In this document: positions 12,401 through 23,243 of the stretch, piece by piece
How positions within the stretch are numbered: the first letter of the stretch is position 1
Layout of the letters: each line of letters starts with the position of its first letter
Translations under genes and position numbers: made by a program
Notes under the pieces: generated by a model
Told to the model about the DNA's origin: nothing
The model's input: the letters and a program-made list of their open reading frames with translations, nothing else
The model's database searches: none
Origin: Mesostigma viride
Lineage: Eukaryota > Streptophyta > Mesostigmatophyceae > Mesostigmatales > Mesostigmataceae
Reading direction: 5' to 3'
DNA length: 64,000 nt
Assembly (NCBI GenBank): GCA_009746045.1
Contig: RPFO01001996.1
Span: 1 to 64,000, forward strand

Positions 12401-14597
12401 GATTCAGGCTCCCATGGTGTCATCATGGCTGGCCTACGTACATGGATGTCAGAAAAAAATGATGAGGATTCAGGCTCCCATGGTGTCATCATGGCTGGCC
12501 TACGTACATGGATGTCAAGAAAAAAATGATGAGGATTCAGGCTCCCATGGTGTCATCATGGCCCGTCTACGTGTTGTTGGCATGTATGAAATTAATGATG
12601 AGGATTCAGGCTCCCATGGTGTCATCATGGCTGGCCTACGTACATGGTTGGCATTTATGTAATTAATGATGAGGATTCAGGCTCCCATGGTGTCATCATG
12701 CCCGTGTATGTACATGGTTGGCATTTATGTAATTAATGATGAGGATTCAGGCTCCATGGTGTCATCATGGCCCGTCTACGTACATGGATGGCATTTATGT
12801 ATTTAATGATGAGGATTCAGGCTCCCATGGTGTCATTGATGATCATGGCATTTATGTAATTAATGATGAGGATTCAGGCTCCATTGGTGTCATCATGGCT
12901 GGCCTACGTATGTACATGGATGTCAAAGAAAAAAAATGATGAGGATTCAGGCTCCCATGGTGTCATCATGGCCCGTCTACGTACATGGATGTCAAGGAAT
13001 AGTAAATGATGAGGATTCAGGCTCCCATGGTGTCATCATGGCCCGTGTACGTACATGGATGGCATGTATGTAATTAATGATGAGGATTCAGGCTCCCATG
13101 GTGTCATCATGGCTGGCCTACGTACATGGATGTCAAAGAAAAAAAATGATGAGGATTCAGGCTCCCATGGTGTCATCATGGCTGGCCTACGTACATGGAT
13201 GTCAAAAATAAATGATGAGGATTCAGGCTCCCATGGTGTCATCATGGCTGTCTACGTACATGTTGGCATGTATGTAATTAATGATGAGGATTCAGGCTCC
13301 CATGGTGTCATCATGGCCTGTCTACGTACATGGATGGCATGTATGTATTTAATGATGAGGATTCAGGCTCCCATGGTGTCATCATGGCTGGCCTACGTAC
13401 ATGGATGTCTCAGAAAAAAAATGATGAGGATTCAGGCTCCCATGGTGTCATCATGGCTGGCCTACGTACATGGATGTCAAAGAAAAAAAAATGATGAGGA
13501 TTCAGGCTCCCGTGGTGTCATTATGGCCCGTCTACGTGTTGTTGGCATGTATGAAATGAATGATGAGGATTCAGGCTCCCATAGTGTCATCATGGCTGGC
13601 CTACGTACATGGTTGGCATTTATGTAATTAATGATGAGGATTCAGGCTCCCATGGTGTCATCATTGCCCGTGTATGTACATGGTTGGCATTTATGTAATT
13701 AATGATGAGGATTCAGGCTCCATTGGTGTCATCATGGCCCGTCTACGTACATGGACCGTGGCATTTATGTATTTAATGATGAGGATTCAGGCTCCCATGG
13801 GGTCATTGATGATCATGGCATTTATGTATGTAATTAATGATGAGGATTCAGGCTCCATTGGTGTCATCATGGCTGGCCTACGTATGTACATGGATGTCAA
13901 AGAAAAAAAAATGAAGAGGATTCAGGCTCCCATGGTGTCATCATGGCCCGTCTACGTACATGGATGTCAAGGAATAGTAAATGATGAGGATTCAGGCTCC
14001 CATGGTGTCAGATGTCATGGCCTGTCTACGTACATGGATGGCATGTATGTATTTAATGATGAGGATTCAGGCTCCCATGGTGTCATCATGGCTGGCCTAC
14101 GTACATGGATGTCTCAGAAAAAAAATGATGAGGATTCAGGCTCCCATGGTGTCATCATGGCTGGCCTACGTACATGGATGTCTCAGAAAAAAAATGATGA
14201 GGATTCAGGCTCCCATGGTGTCATCATGGCTGGCCTACGTACATGGATGTCAAAGAAAAAAAAATGATCAGGATTCAGGCTCCCGTGGTGTCATTATGGC
14301 CCGTCTACGTGTTGTTGGCATGTATGAAATTAATGATGAGGATTCAGGCTCCCACAGTGTCATCATGGCTGGCCTACGTACATGGTTGGCATTTATGTAA
14401 TTAATGATGAGGATTCAGGCTCCCATGGTGTCATCATTGCCCGTGTATGTACATGGTTGGCATTTATGTAATTAATGATGAGGATTCAGGCTCCATTGGT
14501 GTCATCATGGCCCGTCTACGTACATGGGTGGCATTTATGTATTTAATGATGAGGATTCAGGCTCCCATGGGGTCATCATGGCTTGTCTACGTACATG
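6453..14597 (+). repeat. 71-bp satellite, plus polarity block, locus 1
   Basis: Roughly 110 monomers by length. Higher-order structure is visible: the stretch at about 9.1-9.9 kb recurs at about 13.3-14.4 kb, including the rare variant with GACCGTGGCATTT at about 9825 and again about 3.9 kb later. Monomers in about 10.1-13.3 kb have unusually short homopolymers. A 12-bp inverted fragment interrupts the array at about 8031. No gene is supported. Confidence 0.97.
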
Positions 14598-14872
14598 GAG
14601 TCATATTGATTCATGGAACAATGAGATACCATTCTTAATTGAAAATTGTTCTTGATACTTTCACATGCATGCCCGGAATCGTGAATTTGTGCGGGTTTCC
14701 ATGATGACAATCCTCATTGAATTCTTGAGCACACAATATTGAGCAATTTAGGGGCACTTCGGCAATGTTGACCATTTTCATTCATGATCAATAAAATTAA
14801 CATTTAATGCAATAAATACATATTCCACTCATTTTAATAAACCATGCAAAAACTTTACAAGCACGCTCAAGC

Positions 14873-15650
14873 TAGGGGTGGGCTGGCATGCACGCGTGGG
14901 TGTGGGGGTGGGCTGGCATGCATGCGTGGGTGTGGGGGTGGGCTGGCATGCACGTGTGGGTGTGGGGGTGGGCTGGCATGCATGCGTGGGTGTGGGGTTG
15001 GGCTAGCCTGCATGCGTGGGTGTGGGGGGGGCTGGCATGCATGCGTGGGTGTGTGTGGGGGGCTAGCATGCATGCGTAAGTGTGGGGGGGGCTGGCATGC
15101 ATGCGTGGGTGTGGGGGGGGCTGGCATGCATGCGTGGGTGTGTGTGGGGGGCTAGCATGCATGCGTAAGTGTGGGGGGGGCTGGCATGCATGCGTGGGTG
15201 TGTATGGGGGCTGGCATGCATGCGTGGGTGTGTGTGGGGGGCTAGCATGCATGCGTGGGTGTGTGGGGGGGCTGTCATGCATGCGTGGGTGTGTGTGGGG
15301 GCTGGCATCCATGCGTGGGTGTGTGGGGGGGCTAGCATGCATGCGTGGGTGTGGGGGTGGGCTAGCATGCATGCGTGGGTGTGGGGGGGGCGGTCATGCA
15401 TGCGTGGGTGTGTGGGGGGGCTGGCATGCATGCGTGGGTGTGTGGGGGGGCTAGCATGCATGCGTGGGTGTGGGGGTGGGCTAGCATGCATGCGTGGGTG
15501 TGAGTGTGGGCTAGCATGCATGCGTGGGTGTGGGGGGGGCTAGCATGCATGCGTGGGTGTGGGGGGGCCGGGGCCGGGGCTAGCATGCATGCGTGGGTGT
15601 GGGGGTGGGCTAGCATGCATGCGTGGGTGTGGGGGGGGGCTAGCACGCCC
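14873..15650. repeat. 31-bp minisatellite, inverted copy
   Basis: Reverse complement of the array at 4373-5147, with the same unit order, including the single unit with GCATGCAGG and the GGCCCCGGCC interruption near its inner side. Preservation of unit order shows that the arms were copied as blocks and did not expand independently. Confidence 0.94.
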
Positions 15651-15860
15651 CACCCCTCCATCGGCACAGCCAGCCTTGTGAGTCTACCCTTAACAACAAG
15701 GCTGGTAGGACGACACGCCTGAGCAGCATATGTCATGCCTATCTCAGGCTAATAATGTGTGATTTTGTGCCAACAACCAAGTTGTTCCACCCAACAACAC
15801 ATTATAAACCCTCTTCCAAAATGCCCAACAAGCCGGACACGTGGAGGACCACACACGCAG

Positions 15861-15869
15861 TATATAAAG
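15861..15869 (+). promoter_or_regulatory. Candidate TATA box in right arm
   Basis: TATATAAAG on the plus strand, the counterpart of the box at 4142-4150. The downstream ORF equivalent (from 16319) is disrupted in this arm. Confidence 0.35.
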
Positions 15870-16318
15870 AGAAAATAAGCTGACTTTTTATCCAGCCAAC
15901 CTGTGGCTAGCTGCTCTGGTTAGCATGACAAATGCTAACATTTACTCAGTGGGAAAGGTGAAGAGACCATTGGAACAGCCTACCTGACGCATGTGCCACC
16001 AAAGCATTGTGTCCCGCAAAATGCACACTGCCTCCTTTCTAACAAGCACGAGCCGCTCTCTTTAGGAGACAGGTGCCAGCTCGTCAGTGTCTGGGGAAAA
16101 TGATGCCGCTGCTTAGGAAGACCGCGTGAATTTCCTCGAACACAACTGTCTATAAAGCAAAAGAAATTTCAGAGAAGCATGGAAATAAAAGCATTACACC
16201 TTCCCGACAGGTTGCGGGCCACGCGCTGCAGAAAGCCAGCCACGTCACAGACGATTAACTAGCTAAAAGACACCCAGGAATCCAGCGATGCAGCGCCAGG
16301 ACCCGCAACTTTCTGGCT

Positions 16319-16741
16319 GCATCTGGCCGGAAAGAAGGCAAAAAGCTTACGCTCAACGAGGTAAGAAAGCAGGAAAACGCAAGCTTAAGACGTTTAACAC
16401 AAGAACGTACCATAACGGGCATTTATTCGTGCCCAGGCGCACAAGAAAGTCCACCCTTTCATGGAGTGGTTGGGCAGTACGCATCGCGCAGGGCTAATGT
16501 TATCTTACCGCAAAATGACGGGAAAGGTAAAGATAGCAGCGGGAATTTTTACGGCTTTAGAAACATCATTAAACTAGCTTTCCTTACGACCATCAAAACT
16601 GGCAACAATCGACAATCAACCCGGCAGGCATCCAATATACTTTATTCATCCCGACAGAAATTCAGGCCGGACCCCCCCTGCCGATGGCAAAGAAAAAAAG
16701 CCCGCGACATTATAGATCGCAACCATCCCGCCATAAATTAG
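16319..16741 (+). pseudogene. Disrupted copy of the arm ORF
   Basis: The sequence aligns with the 124-aa ORF of the left arm but is split by small indels into shorter frames (parts at 16288-16497 and 16466-16741). If the ORF ever encoded a protein, this copy is broken. Confidence 0.35.
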
Positions 16742-16858
16742 AATCAGTAACTAATTTTCTCCAACAATCGAGCATTTCTGCTTTCCGCGTGCCAGATTTG
16801 TCACGTTTCGTCTAAAGGCAGTCGCCATGGCCCCTACCGCAAGGGGTGCGCGCACCAT

Positions 16859-17180
16859 GCCGACATAGCTTTTGGGCCTCAATTTGCACCGAAATTTGGT
16901 CCGTACCGTCCAGCTCAGTCGGATTATGTATGTGGATCGGCCGTGTTGGTTGCATACGCAGGTATATTAATTCTTGCATTCGCCCCGGACCTTCCCCAGG
17001 ACAGGTCAGGATATAACAATAATTCTTGCATTCGCCCCCGCCCTTTCCTATGGCCTGGTCAGGTTTGGGCGCGACGCCACTAGCGCGGCGCCCGCGACAG
17101 AGTGGCCAGGCTCGAGCACGTTTTCTGGATCCCAAGCACCGGATTGGACACTGTCCGAGGACTGGACAGGAATTGGCTGA
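16859..17180. other. Unique flank of the gene island
   Basis: About 320 bp between the right arm and the candidate promoter. It contains a short direct repeat (TTCTTGCATTCGCCCC near 16973 and near 17022) and GC-rich sequence. No gene was recognised. Confidence 0.5.
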
Positions 17181-17223
17181 CCAATCGGATGCTTGCTCGT
17201 CGTCTCCAAAAACATATATAAAG
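17181..17223 (+). promoter_or_regulatory. Candidate promoter: CCAAT and TATA boxes
   Basis: CCAAT at 17181-17185 is followed 30 bp later by TATATAAAG at 17215-17223 on the plus strand. This is a textbook core arrangement and the only one found upstream of the rightward gene, but it is about 1.4 kb before that gene's ATG. It would require a long leader or a 5' intron that includes the hairpin-motif array (17950-18515). Confidence 0.4.
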
Positions 17224-17496
17224 AGCCAAATCGCGCGAACTACGCAAGGATCCTTTAAGCAGCGTTACTCTGCCGAAATGTCAACCTAGGCCGGTCAAGT
17301 GACGCCGAGGTGTTCACCGATAGTTCAGGTCAGCCACAGCGCGCCTTCGAATGTAGGCACGGTCGCATTTTTTTTTAGGAAATGTAGAATTGTTGTCGAC
17401 CAGCTACCAACGCCCGACCGGACCCATACAACGGAAACATCAAGGCGATGTGATGTAGGTGTGTCTGATATGTCATTAATACACAGAGCATCGTGA

Positions 17497-17650
17497 ATAT
17501 AATATATAATATAAATTATATAATATACTATAATTAATATATAATTTTAATTTTATGTTAATTTTAATGTTATTTCATATAACATAATATAGCATAATAT
17601 AATATAATATAATATAATATTATATAAAGTAGTATATAAAAAATTAAAAT
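17497..17650. repeat. AT-only low-complexity tract
   Basis: Almost pure A/T built from ATATAAT and TAATATA units, contrasting with the GC-rich gene downstream. It would melt easily. Nothing else was recognised in it. Confidence 0.85.
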
Positions 17651-17949
17651 GTAAAAGAAAAATATCTACCTTATTGGGGTTTAATGTTCCTTTCCAGTTC
17701 AGCATAAGTACACTCTTGAGTGTGTGCAATGTTTGGTTATACGCCATTGTCTTAAAATAGCAACCAATGTAAACCTCCGTCCTAACCACATTTGGATACA
17801 ATAAAGACATTGATGCCTGACACATAGCATTCATTGCTTGAAATACCATGCATATTTTGTGTCAATGTTCTGCAGACCACAGCTTCAAGTGGGCATACTT
17901 CGCTTTCCTCAATATAATGGCGACATGGCATTTGGTGAAAGTGGTGAGT
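17651..17949. other. Unique sequence before the motif array
   Basis: About 300 bp with no coding frame of note and no repeat relation to the rest of the window that I can see. If the promoter at 17181 serves the rightward gene, this lies in its leader or first intron. Confidence 0.5.
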
Positions 17950-18515
17950 GCCATGAAGTTGCGCCGGCCGTCGTTATCCATGACGAACTGAATGGGTTTC
18001 GTGCAAATCAAGTTTTTTGTTTTGGTGTTCCAGTTGCGCCGGCCGGCGTTTCCAATGGTATCTTGCGCGCACTTGCAAAAGCTTGCACGCTTATCAACAT
18101 TTTGTGTTGGTAAACATTTTATCACCTCTGGGATTTCCGCCTTCACTACCTGAGTTGCTTCTTTGTGGTTTTCAAATGCAACCGAGTTACGCCGGCCGTC
18201 GTTACTCATGACAAATTGTAGGGGTTTTGTGCAAATCACTTTTGTATGGTTTATGTACATGCATCCAGTTGCGCCGGCCGGCGTTTCCAATGGTATCTTG
18301 CAGTTGCGCAATCAGGCCCCATTACCAAAAGTGTGTTTGTACATCTTTTTTACACCTGAAGGATTTCTGCCTGCATATCCTGAGTTGCTTCTTAATGGTT
18401 TTTAATTGCGCCCGAGTTACGCCGGCCGTCGTTATTAATGACAAACTGTATGTGTTTCATAAAATCACTTTTGTATGGTTTACATGTATCCAGTTGCGCC
18501 GGCCGGCGTTATTAA
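17950..18515 (+). repeat. Hairpin-motif array upstream of the transposase-like gene
   Basis: Six copies of the island motif start at about 17958, 18033, 18186, 18268, 18416 and 18493. They alternate between a GGCCGTCG form and a GGCCGGCG form, giving three units of about 230 bp. Shared text between motifs (for example GTGCAAATCA, TTTTGTATGGTTTA, CCTGAGTTGCTTCTT) shows true tandem duplication. The array ends about 80 bp before the splice acceptor at 18594-18595, so it probably lies in a 5' intron of the gene. Confidence 0.8.
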
Positions 18516-18656
18516 TGACGCTTGTCGTTCTTGTTTGATGCCCATCGTTTTCGTCGTGTCTTTAATGGTGATTATTTATCATTACTCATCCTCAGGGCTT
18601 TCGGTGCCGCGGGATTAAGAGGCGAAAAAAATCAGCTGCCGTCTGACCAAAGTCTG

Positions 18657-21600
18657 ATGGCGCGATCGGGGCGGGGGGCCGTTTCCGACGGTTCGCGTCC
18701 CTTGTCCAATGACGACCGGGAGCCTGCACTTCGCGGTCTCTGGAGCGACAAGTACATCGAGAACAAGGGGTACAAAATTGCCAATGACATCTTTCCTATC
18801 ATGGCGGAACGCGTGAAAGCAAACAACCACAGGACGCCAGAGATGAGCGCGGAGGTTCTGTCTTGCGCAGCTTCAAGACTAAATGCCATGGTGGCGGAGA
18901 GCAACGGCATTAAGAAGAGGAAGAACTGTGACGGCGGGCTTCCTGAAAATTGGGCGGAATCTCTTCGGGATAACATCAAGAAGGCTTTTGGCGACTTGGG
19001 AACATCTGAGAAGGATCGTGGGCTTAGGTGGGCCTTGTGTGGACTTGTTACGAAGGCAATGGAGGGCGTCCCGGACAGGATTGTGGAGCGCGCGTTCGGG
19101 ATTGACAGGCGCTTTGTCGCAACTGTTCGGGGTCACAGGGATGGAATGGAAGAAGGGGAGGACGACCTTTTGATGAGTGCGCCAGAGAGGAGGAGGAGGA
19201 AAGACGAGCTTCCGACGGAAGTCATTGCCCTGATACAAGCGTGCTGGAGGGATGATAACTTGACGCGGGCGTCTCCGAACATGAAGGATGTTCATTGTGA
19301 ATGGACCAGAAAGGATTACAAACATACACTAGCGTTTTCGGAGGGTGCGCGCTACTATACTGTCTCCAAGTCGAAGATTTACGAAGTGTTCATTTCCCGC
19401 CATCCGGAGTTGAAGCCACCGCGGCGGATGGACAGTAGGGAGGGGGGGGGGGGGGAGGGAGAGGAGGGTGTGAGGGGGGGAAATCAGGTGATTTTGGAGA
19501 CGGAGGCAGGGATGTCAATGCTACGCACGAATCAGAAGAGCACAGTTCATGTGGGATACACTACTTTTTGCAAGCATATGCCCGCATGCGTCAAGGGGCG
19601 GTGGAAAATGCGGAACTTGTGCGCATGCCAGCACCACACTACCATGCAGTCCATGGTTGGGGGGTTGGCCAAATTTCGTGCAACTTTTCATGCCAGATGC
19701 GAGTGCGGACCTGAATGCCACGCGTGCGATCATGGTAGCCAGCTCGACGTGGGGTCGTCCGTGCCCACATGTTCCATTTTCAAAGCCACTCACACGACAG
19801 AGTGGGTGAACAAGTTTACTTGTGAGGTGGAGGGGATGAGGGAGGGGGGAGGTTCGAGGTCGTCTGTGGGGTCGTCGCGGCCGCAGGTTCAGCCTTTTCA
19901 GGGCGAACTTGAGGATCTGCCCATGCATGGGAGGGTGCTGGACGACGAGGAAGGGGTGCCCGATCATGACCTGGGCGAGGAGTTGGGGGTTTGCTCGATC
20001 CGGCGTAAGGCTTGTGTGTTGGGCACTTGCCTGGCTCCCAAGTGTGGAATTCGGAACTTCATGTTATGCGAACGGGAGGAGGCTTCCAACCACCTGATTT
20101 CATGGACCAGATACGAGATGCAGGATGTGCCGCCGGGTGCGGTTCTTGGGCCAGAGGTAATTTTTAGTGGAGTGGTTGCGCCCCAAGGCGTTTCTTTTGC
20201 AATGTTTCCTGAAGTTCTTGGGCCAGAGGTAATTTTTAGTGGAGTGGTTGCGCCCCAAGGCGTTTCTTTTTCAATTTTTCCTGAGGTCCTGTCTTTTTTC
20301 TTTCTACAGGTCATTGGTGGGTCGAAGTTGATGTCTTTTCTGTATGTGCACACTGCGCATATGCAGGACGACTGTGACGAGATCGCAAAGGCTGGTGGGC
20401 AGCGATTGACGCAAGTCGACGTCAAGTCCACACCAACGGAGCTAAAGGAGGCAATTGTGGACAAGTGGCCGGACTTCATCCAGCATTGCTTCAACGCGTG
20501 GTGGCAAGCGGACGCCTCCAAGGAATGTCTCTCAAGGATGCGGGTGGGGGACCTTGTATGCCACACAGATTACGCCGAGAACTACCAGTCTTACACCTAT
20601 CACAATCTCCAAGCACAGTATTGGCATCCAGTCACATTCGTCCTTATGCCCTGGATCGTGCGCTACTTGGATCCAGCGTCGGGAAAGGTCGTGAGAAGGG
20701 AGTTTCACTTCATCGGACAGGGCGGAATGAAAAGGGACGGGCGGGCCCTCCGTTTTGCTATCCTCAAAATCCTGGCGACACTACGGTCAGAAGGGGTAGA
20801 GGTGAAGCGCTTCATTGGGTGGTCGGACAATTGCTCCATGCAGTTCAAGTCAAGGAATGTGATCGCGGAAGTGGCCCGGCTGCTGACGGAGGATCCGCAC
20901 CTGGAGTCATTTGAGTGGAATTACTTTGGGGAGCAGCACGGAAAGGGGGAGGTGGATGGAGCTGGTGGGACTGTGAAGTGCATGTTGAGGAGGTGGCACA
21001 TCAGGGAAGAGAACCAGGACAAACAGACGGCCGCCCAGTTGGTGGAGAATCTGGCGTCGGGGGCGGTGGGCGGGACCACAACGACCAGGCGTAACTTCTT
21101 CGAGTTCCCCGAGGTAATTAAGTGTACAGTCCTCGTTCAGGGAATAGTTACGCCGGCCGTCGTTTCTAGGGCGTTCTTGGAGTCCTGGCGATCAGGAGTG
21201 CTTAATAAAACACAACTAGCTCGATGGTCTCGTAACTTCAACTTTCCCTTGTGCAAATCTTGTCTTCGACGCGCAGGTGCTTCCTTACAGCCCAGGGCGC
21301 GGCGAAATCAAAGGAGTGAAGAAGGCGCACTGGTGGCGCATGGACAAGTCGAATGTGACGCGCTTAATGCTGCGCCAGTATTCCTGCTATTGTGGCGGTG
21401 CGTGCGCCGAGGAAAGGTGGTGGGATTGTCGAAAGGAGTGGACCGACATGGACGGCTGGAATGTGGGAGGTGCTCGGATGAAGCTCCACAAACTGGGGGA
21501 GCCAGTGCAAAGGAACCCAAACGGACAAGGGGGGCACGCAGGGACGCGACTGAACAGACTACAGGCAGAGAGGACGATGATGGGAAGGAGACTGAAGCTG

Positions 21601-22008
21601 CGAGACATTTTTGCCGTCGAGTCCTACTCTGGTGATGAGTCCCACGATCCAGATCATCCATATTGGCTAGCGGAAGTCTTGCAGGAGCCTTATCAGGTGG
21701 CCGCTACTTTCGTGAGGCGAGTGGCCGACAGAAACGGCAAGGTCGATAGGGAGTTGTTCCGTAAGGGACAATGGGTGGTGGGGGTGCGCTACTGGGACAG
21801 ATTTCCGGGTATGGCGACGATGTTCAAAATGGACGCCGATGCGCAAGCTGAACAGCCAAACTTGGTCAATTGCTACCTGTGCATGGACGCGGGGTTCGAA
21901 CACACCATTGTTGTCAACCCAGCTAACAATCGCCAGGCCATCTTGACCATTCCGACAGACGTCGAGAAACGGCTCACGAACTTGGCCAAGAAGAGACCTG
22001 TTGAGTAG
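18657..22008 (+). CDS. Transposase-like protein with DDE-type core, three exons (1011 aa)
   Basis: Exons are 18657-20156, 20310-21113 and 21277-22008, all joined in phase 0 by GT-AG introns. An upstream acceptor (TCATCCTCAG, ending 18595) precedes the chosen ATG. The core (about residues 587-716) shows acidic residues typical of an RNase H fold: Asp587 in DYAENYQ, Asp673 in GWSDNCSMQFKS, then EQHGKGEVDGAGGTVK with Glu708 and Asp716. This pattern matches a widespread but poorly characterised eukaryotic transposon-type family; I cannot name the superfamily. Cys/His clusters (residues 305-331, 348-358, 446-463) may bind zinc. Residues 896-945 (YWLAEVL, GQWVVGVRYWDR) resemble a Tudor/BAH-type beta barrel. 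A run of 14 G at about 19441 within exon 1 encodes glycines and is frameshift-prone. The third-residue assignment (Glu708 or Asp716) is uncertain. Confidence 0.75.
20157..20309 (+). other. Intron 1 of the transposase-like gene, duplicated donor
   Basis: The donor is GAG|GTAATT and the acceptor TTTCTACAG. A 72-bp unit, starting about 14 nt before the donor, is repeated, giving a second donor at 20229. Each copy carries one hairpin motif (20175-20194 and 20247-20266). The intron is 153 nt long and free of in-frame stops, so retention, or use of the second donor, would add 51 or 24 residues without a frameshift. Confidence 0.8.
21114..21276 (+). other. Intron 2 of the transposase-like gene
   Basis: The donor is GAG|GTAATT and the acceptor GACGCGCAG, phase 0, 163 nt. 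One hairpin motif lies at 21147-21166, about 33 nt after the donor. An alternative acceptor (CCTTACAG, ending 21290) would shift the frame and is not favoured. Confidence 0.75.
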
Positions 22009-22552
22009 GCCAGCTCGCCCGGGCTTGGTTGGACGAGGTGGACAGCCTTGAGAGCACGTGCTTCGTTGTGAGCACTTGCCTTTCAGCCGTGATTTGCAAA
22101 CGAGTTCCTTGTCCTGAATTGTAAAGCTCGATTCATGCTCTTTTAAGGAAGTGTATAATATTATCCAGATCATGTATATATTTAGATCTAGACCTGAGTT
22201 CAAATAACATTTCTTAGAGGGCTGAGATGCGCGAGGTCCAGCATACATGTATATATCCATGGAGACATGTTACAAACTCAAATGTTTCATTGTACGTACC
22301 ACTAGCTCGTCGACGGGGGTATCCCATGTAATGTATGATTTATGAATTAATTAATCGCTTAATTGTACAATTTAAATGGATCATGAACTTGTCAAGTGGC
22401 CTAATTTGGTTTATTTGGTTCATCATTTATTGATGTCAATCATTCTTAATTGAATCTCGAGCAATAGCAATCATGAAGCACATCCTAATCATGTGATTCG
22501 CATAATGAGAATAGGCAACAAGTGCTAAGTACTTTGAGGAATGCGGGGTTGG
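22009..22552. other. Convergent 3' region
   Basis: 544 bp separate the stop codons of the two convergent genes. The sequence is AT-rich in its second half. No third gene, hairpin motif or recognised RNA gene was seen. It presumably holds both 3' ends. Confidence 0.55.
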
Positions 22553-23181
22553 TCAGGTTATTATAGAGCTAGAGCTACAAACGGCACATATATTGCAAAC
22601 TTTGCGCTCCAGGCATGGAATTTCAAAAGTACCAAAATTGGAGCAGTAGATGTTGGGGACGCCCAACAGGCCGCGAGCCTGCTTCCTGCTGGCGATCCCC
22701 ATCCTCATCACAGATACGCCCGCCGGCGTTTCCAGTAACAGGCCGCGAGCCTCCTTCCTGCTGGCGATCCCCCTCCTCATCACAGATACGCCCGCCGGCG
22801 TTTCCAGTAACAGGCCGCGAGCCTCCCTCCCGCTGGCGATCCCCCTCCTCATCACAGATACGCCCGCCGGCGTTTCCAACGACAGGCCTCGAGTCTCCTT
22901 CACCAGCACGCTGGCGCTTACCTCCCCCCCTTTTGTCTTCATCCCCCCCCATTGTCTCCTCCCGCGAGCCTCCATCATCCCGACTGCGCTTTTTCCCTCC
23001 CCTTCCATCTCCTCCCCCGTCCCTCTCCCCCTCCCCCCTCCTCCCTCCTCCCCATCCCCATCCCCTTTCTCCCCCTCCGCCTGCCCCCCACCCACCCCGG
23101 GCGGGTGCCCCTCAGCAATATCCTCCTCCCCCTCTTCCTCCTCCCCCTCTTCCTCCTCGTAAACCTCTTCCTTCTCCGAGC

Positions 23182-23243
<62 letters not shown>

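Larger units (their letters stand above)
14598..16858. repeat. Right arm of giant inverted repeat
   Basis: This is the reverse complement of 3150-5411: link sequence, 31-bp minisatellite (14873-15650), TATA box (15861-15869), and the degraded counterpart of the arm ORF. Homology ends at about 16858, just beyond GGTGCGCGCACC. No target-site duplication flanking the two arms could be recognised. Confidence 0.92.

Noticed and set aside
5412-14597. CRISPR array or a bacterial repeat system
   Set aside because: Repeats are contiguous, with no unique spacers of constant length, and the context is eukaryotic.
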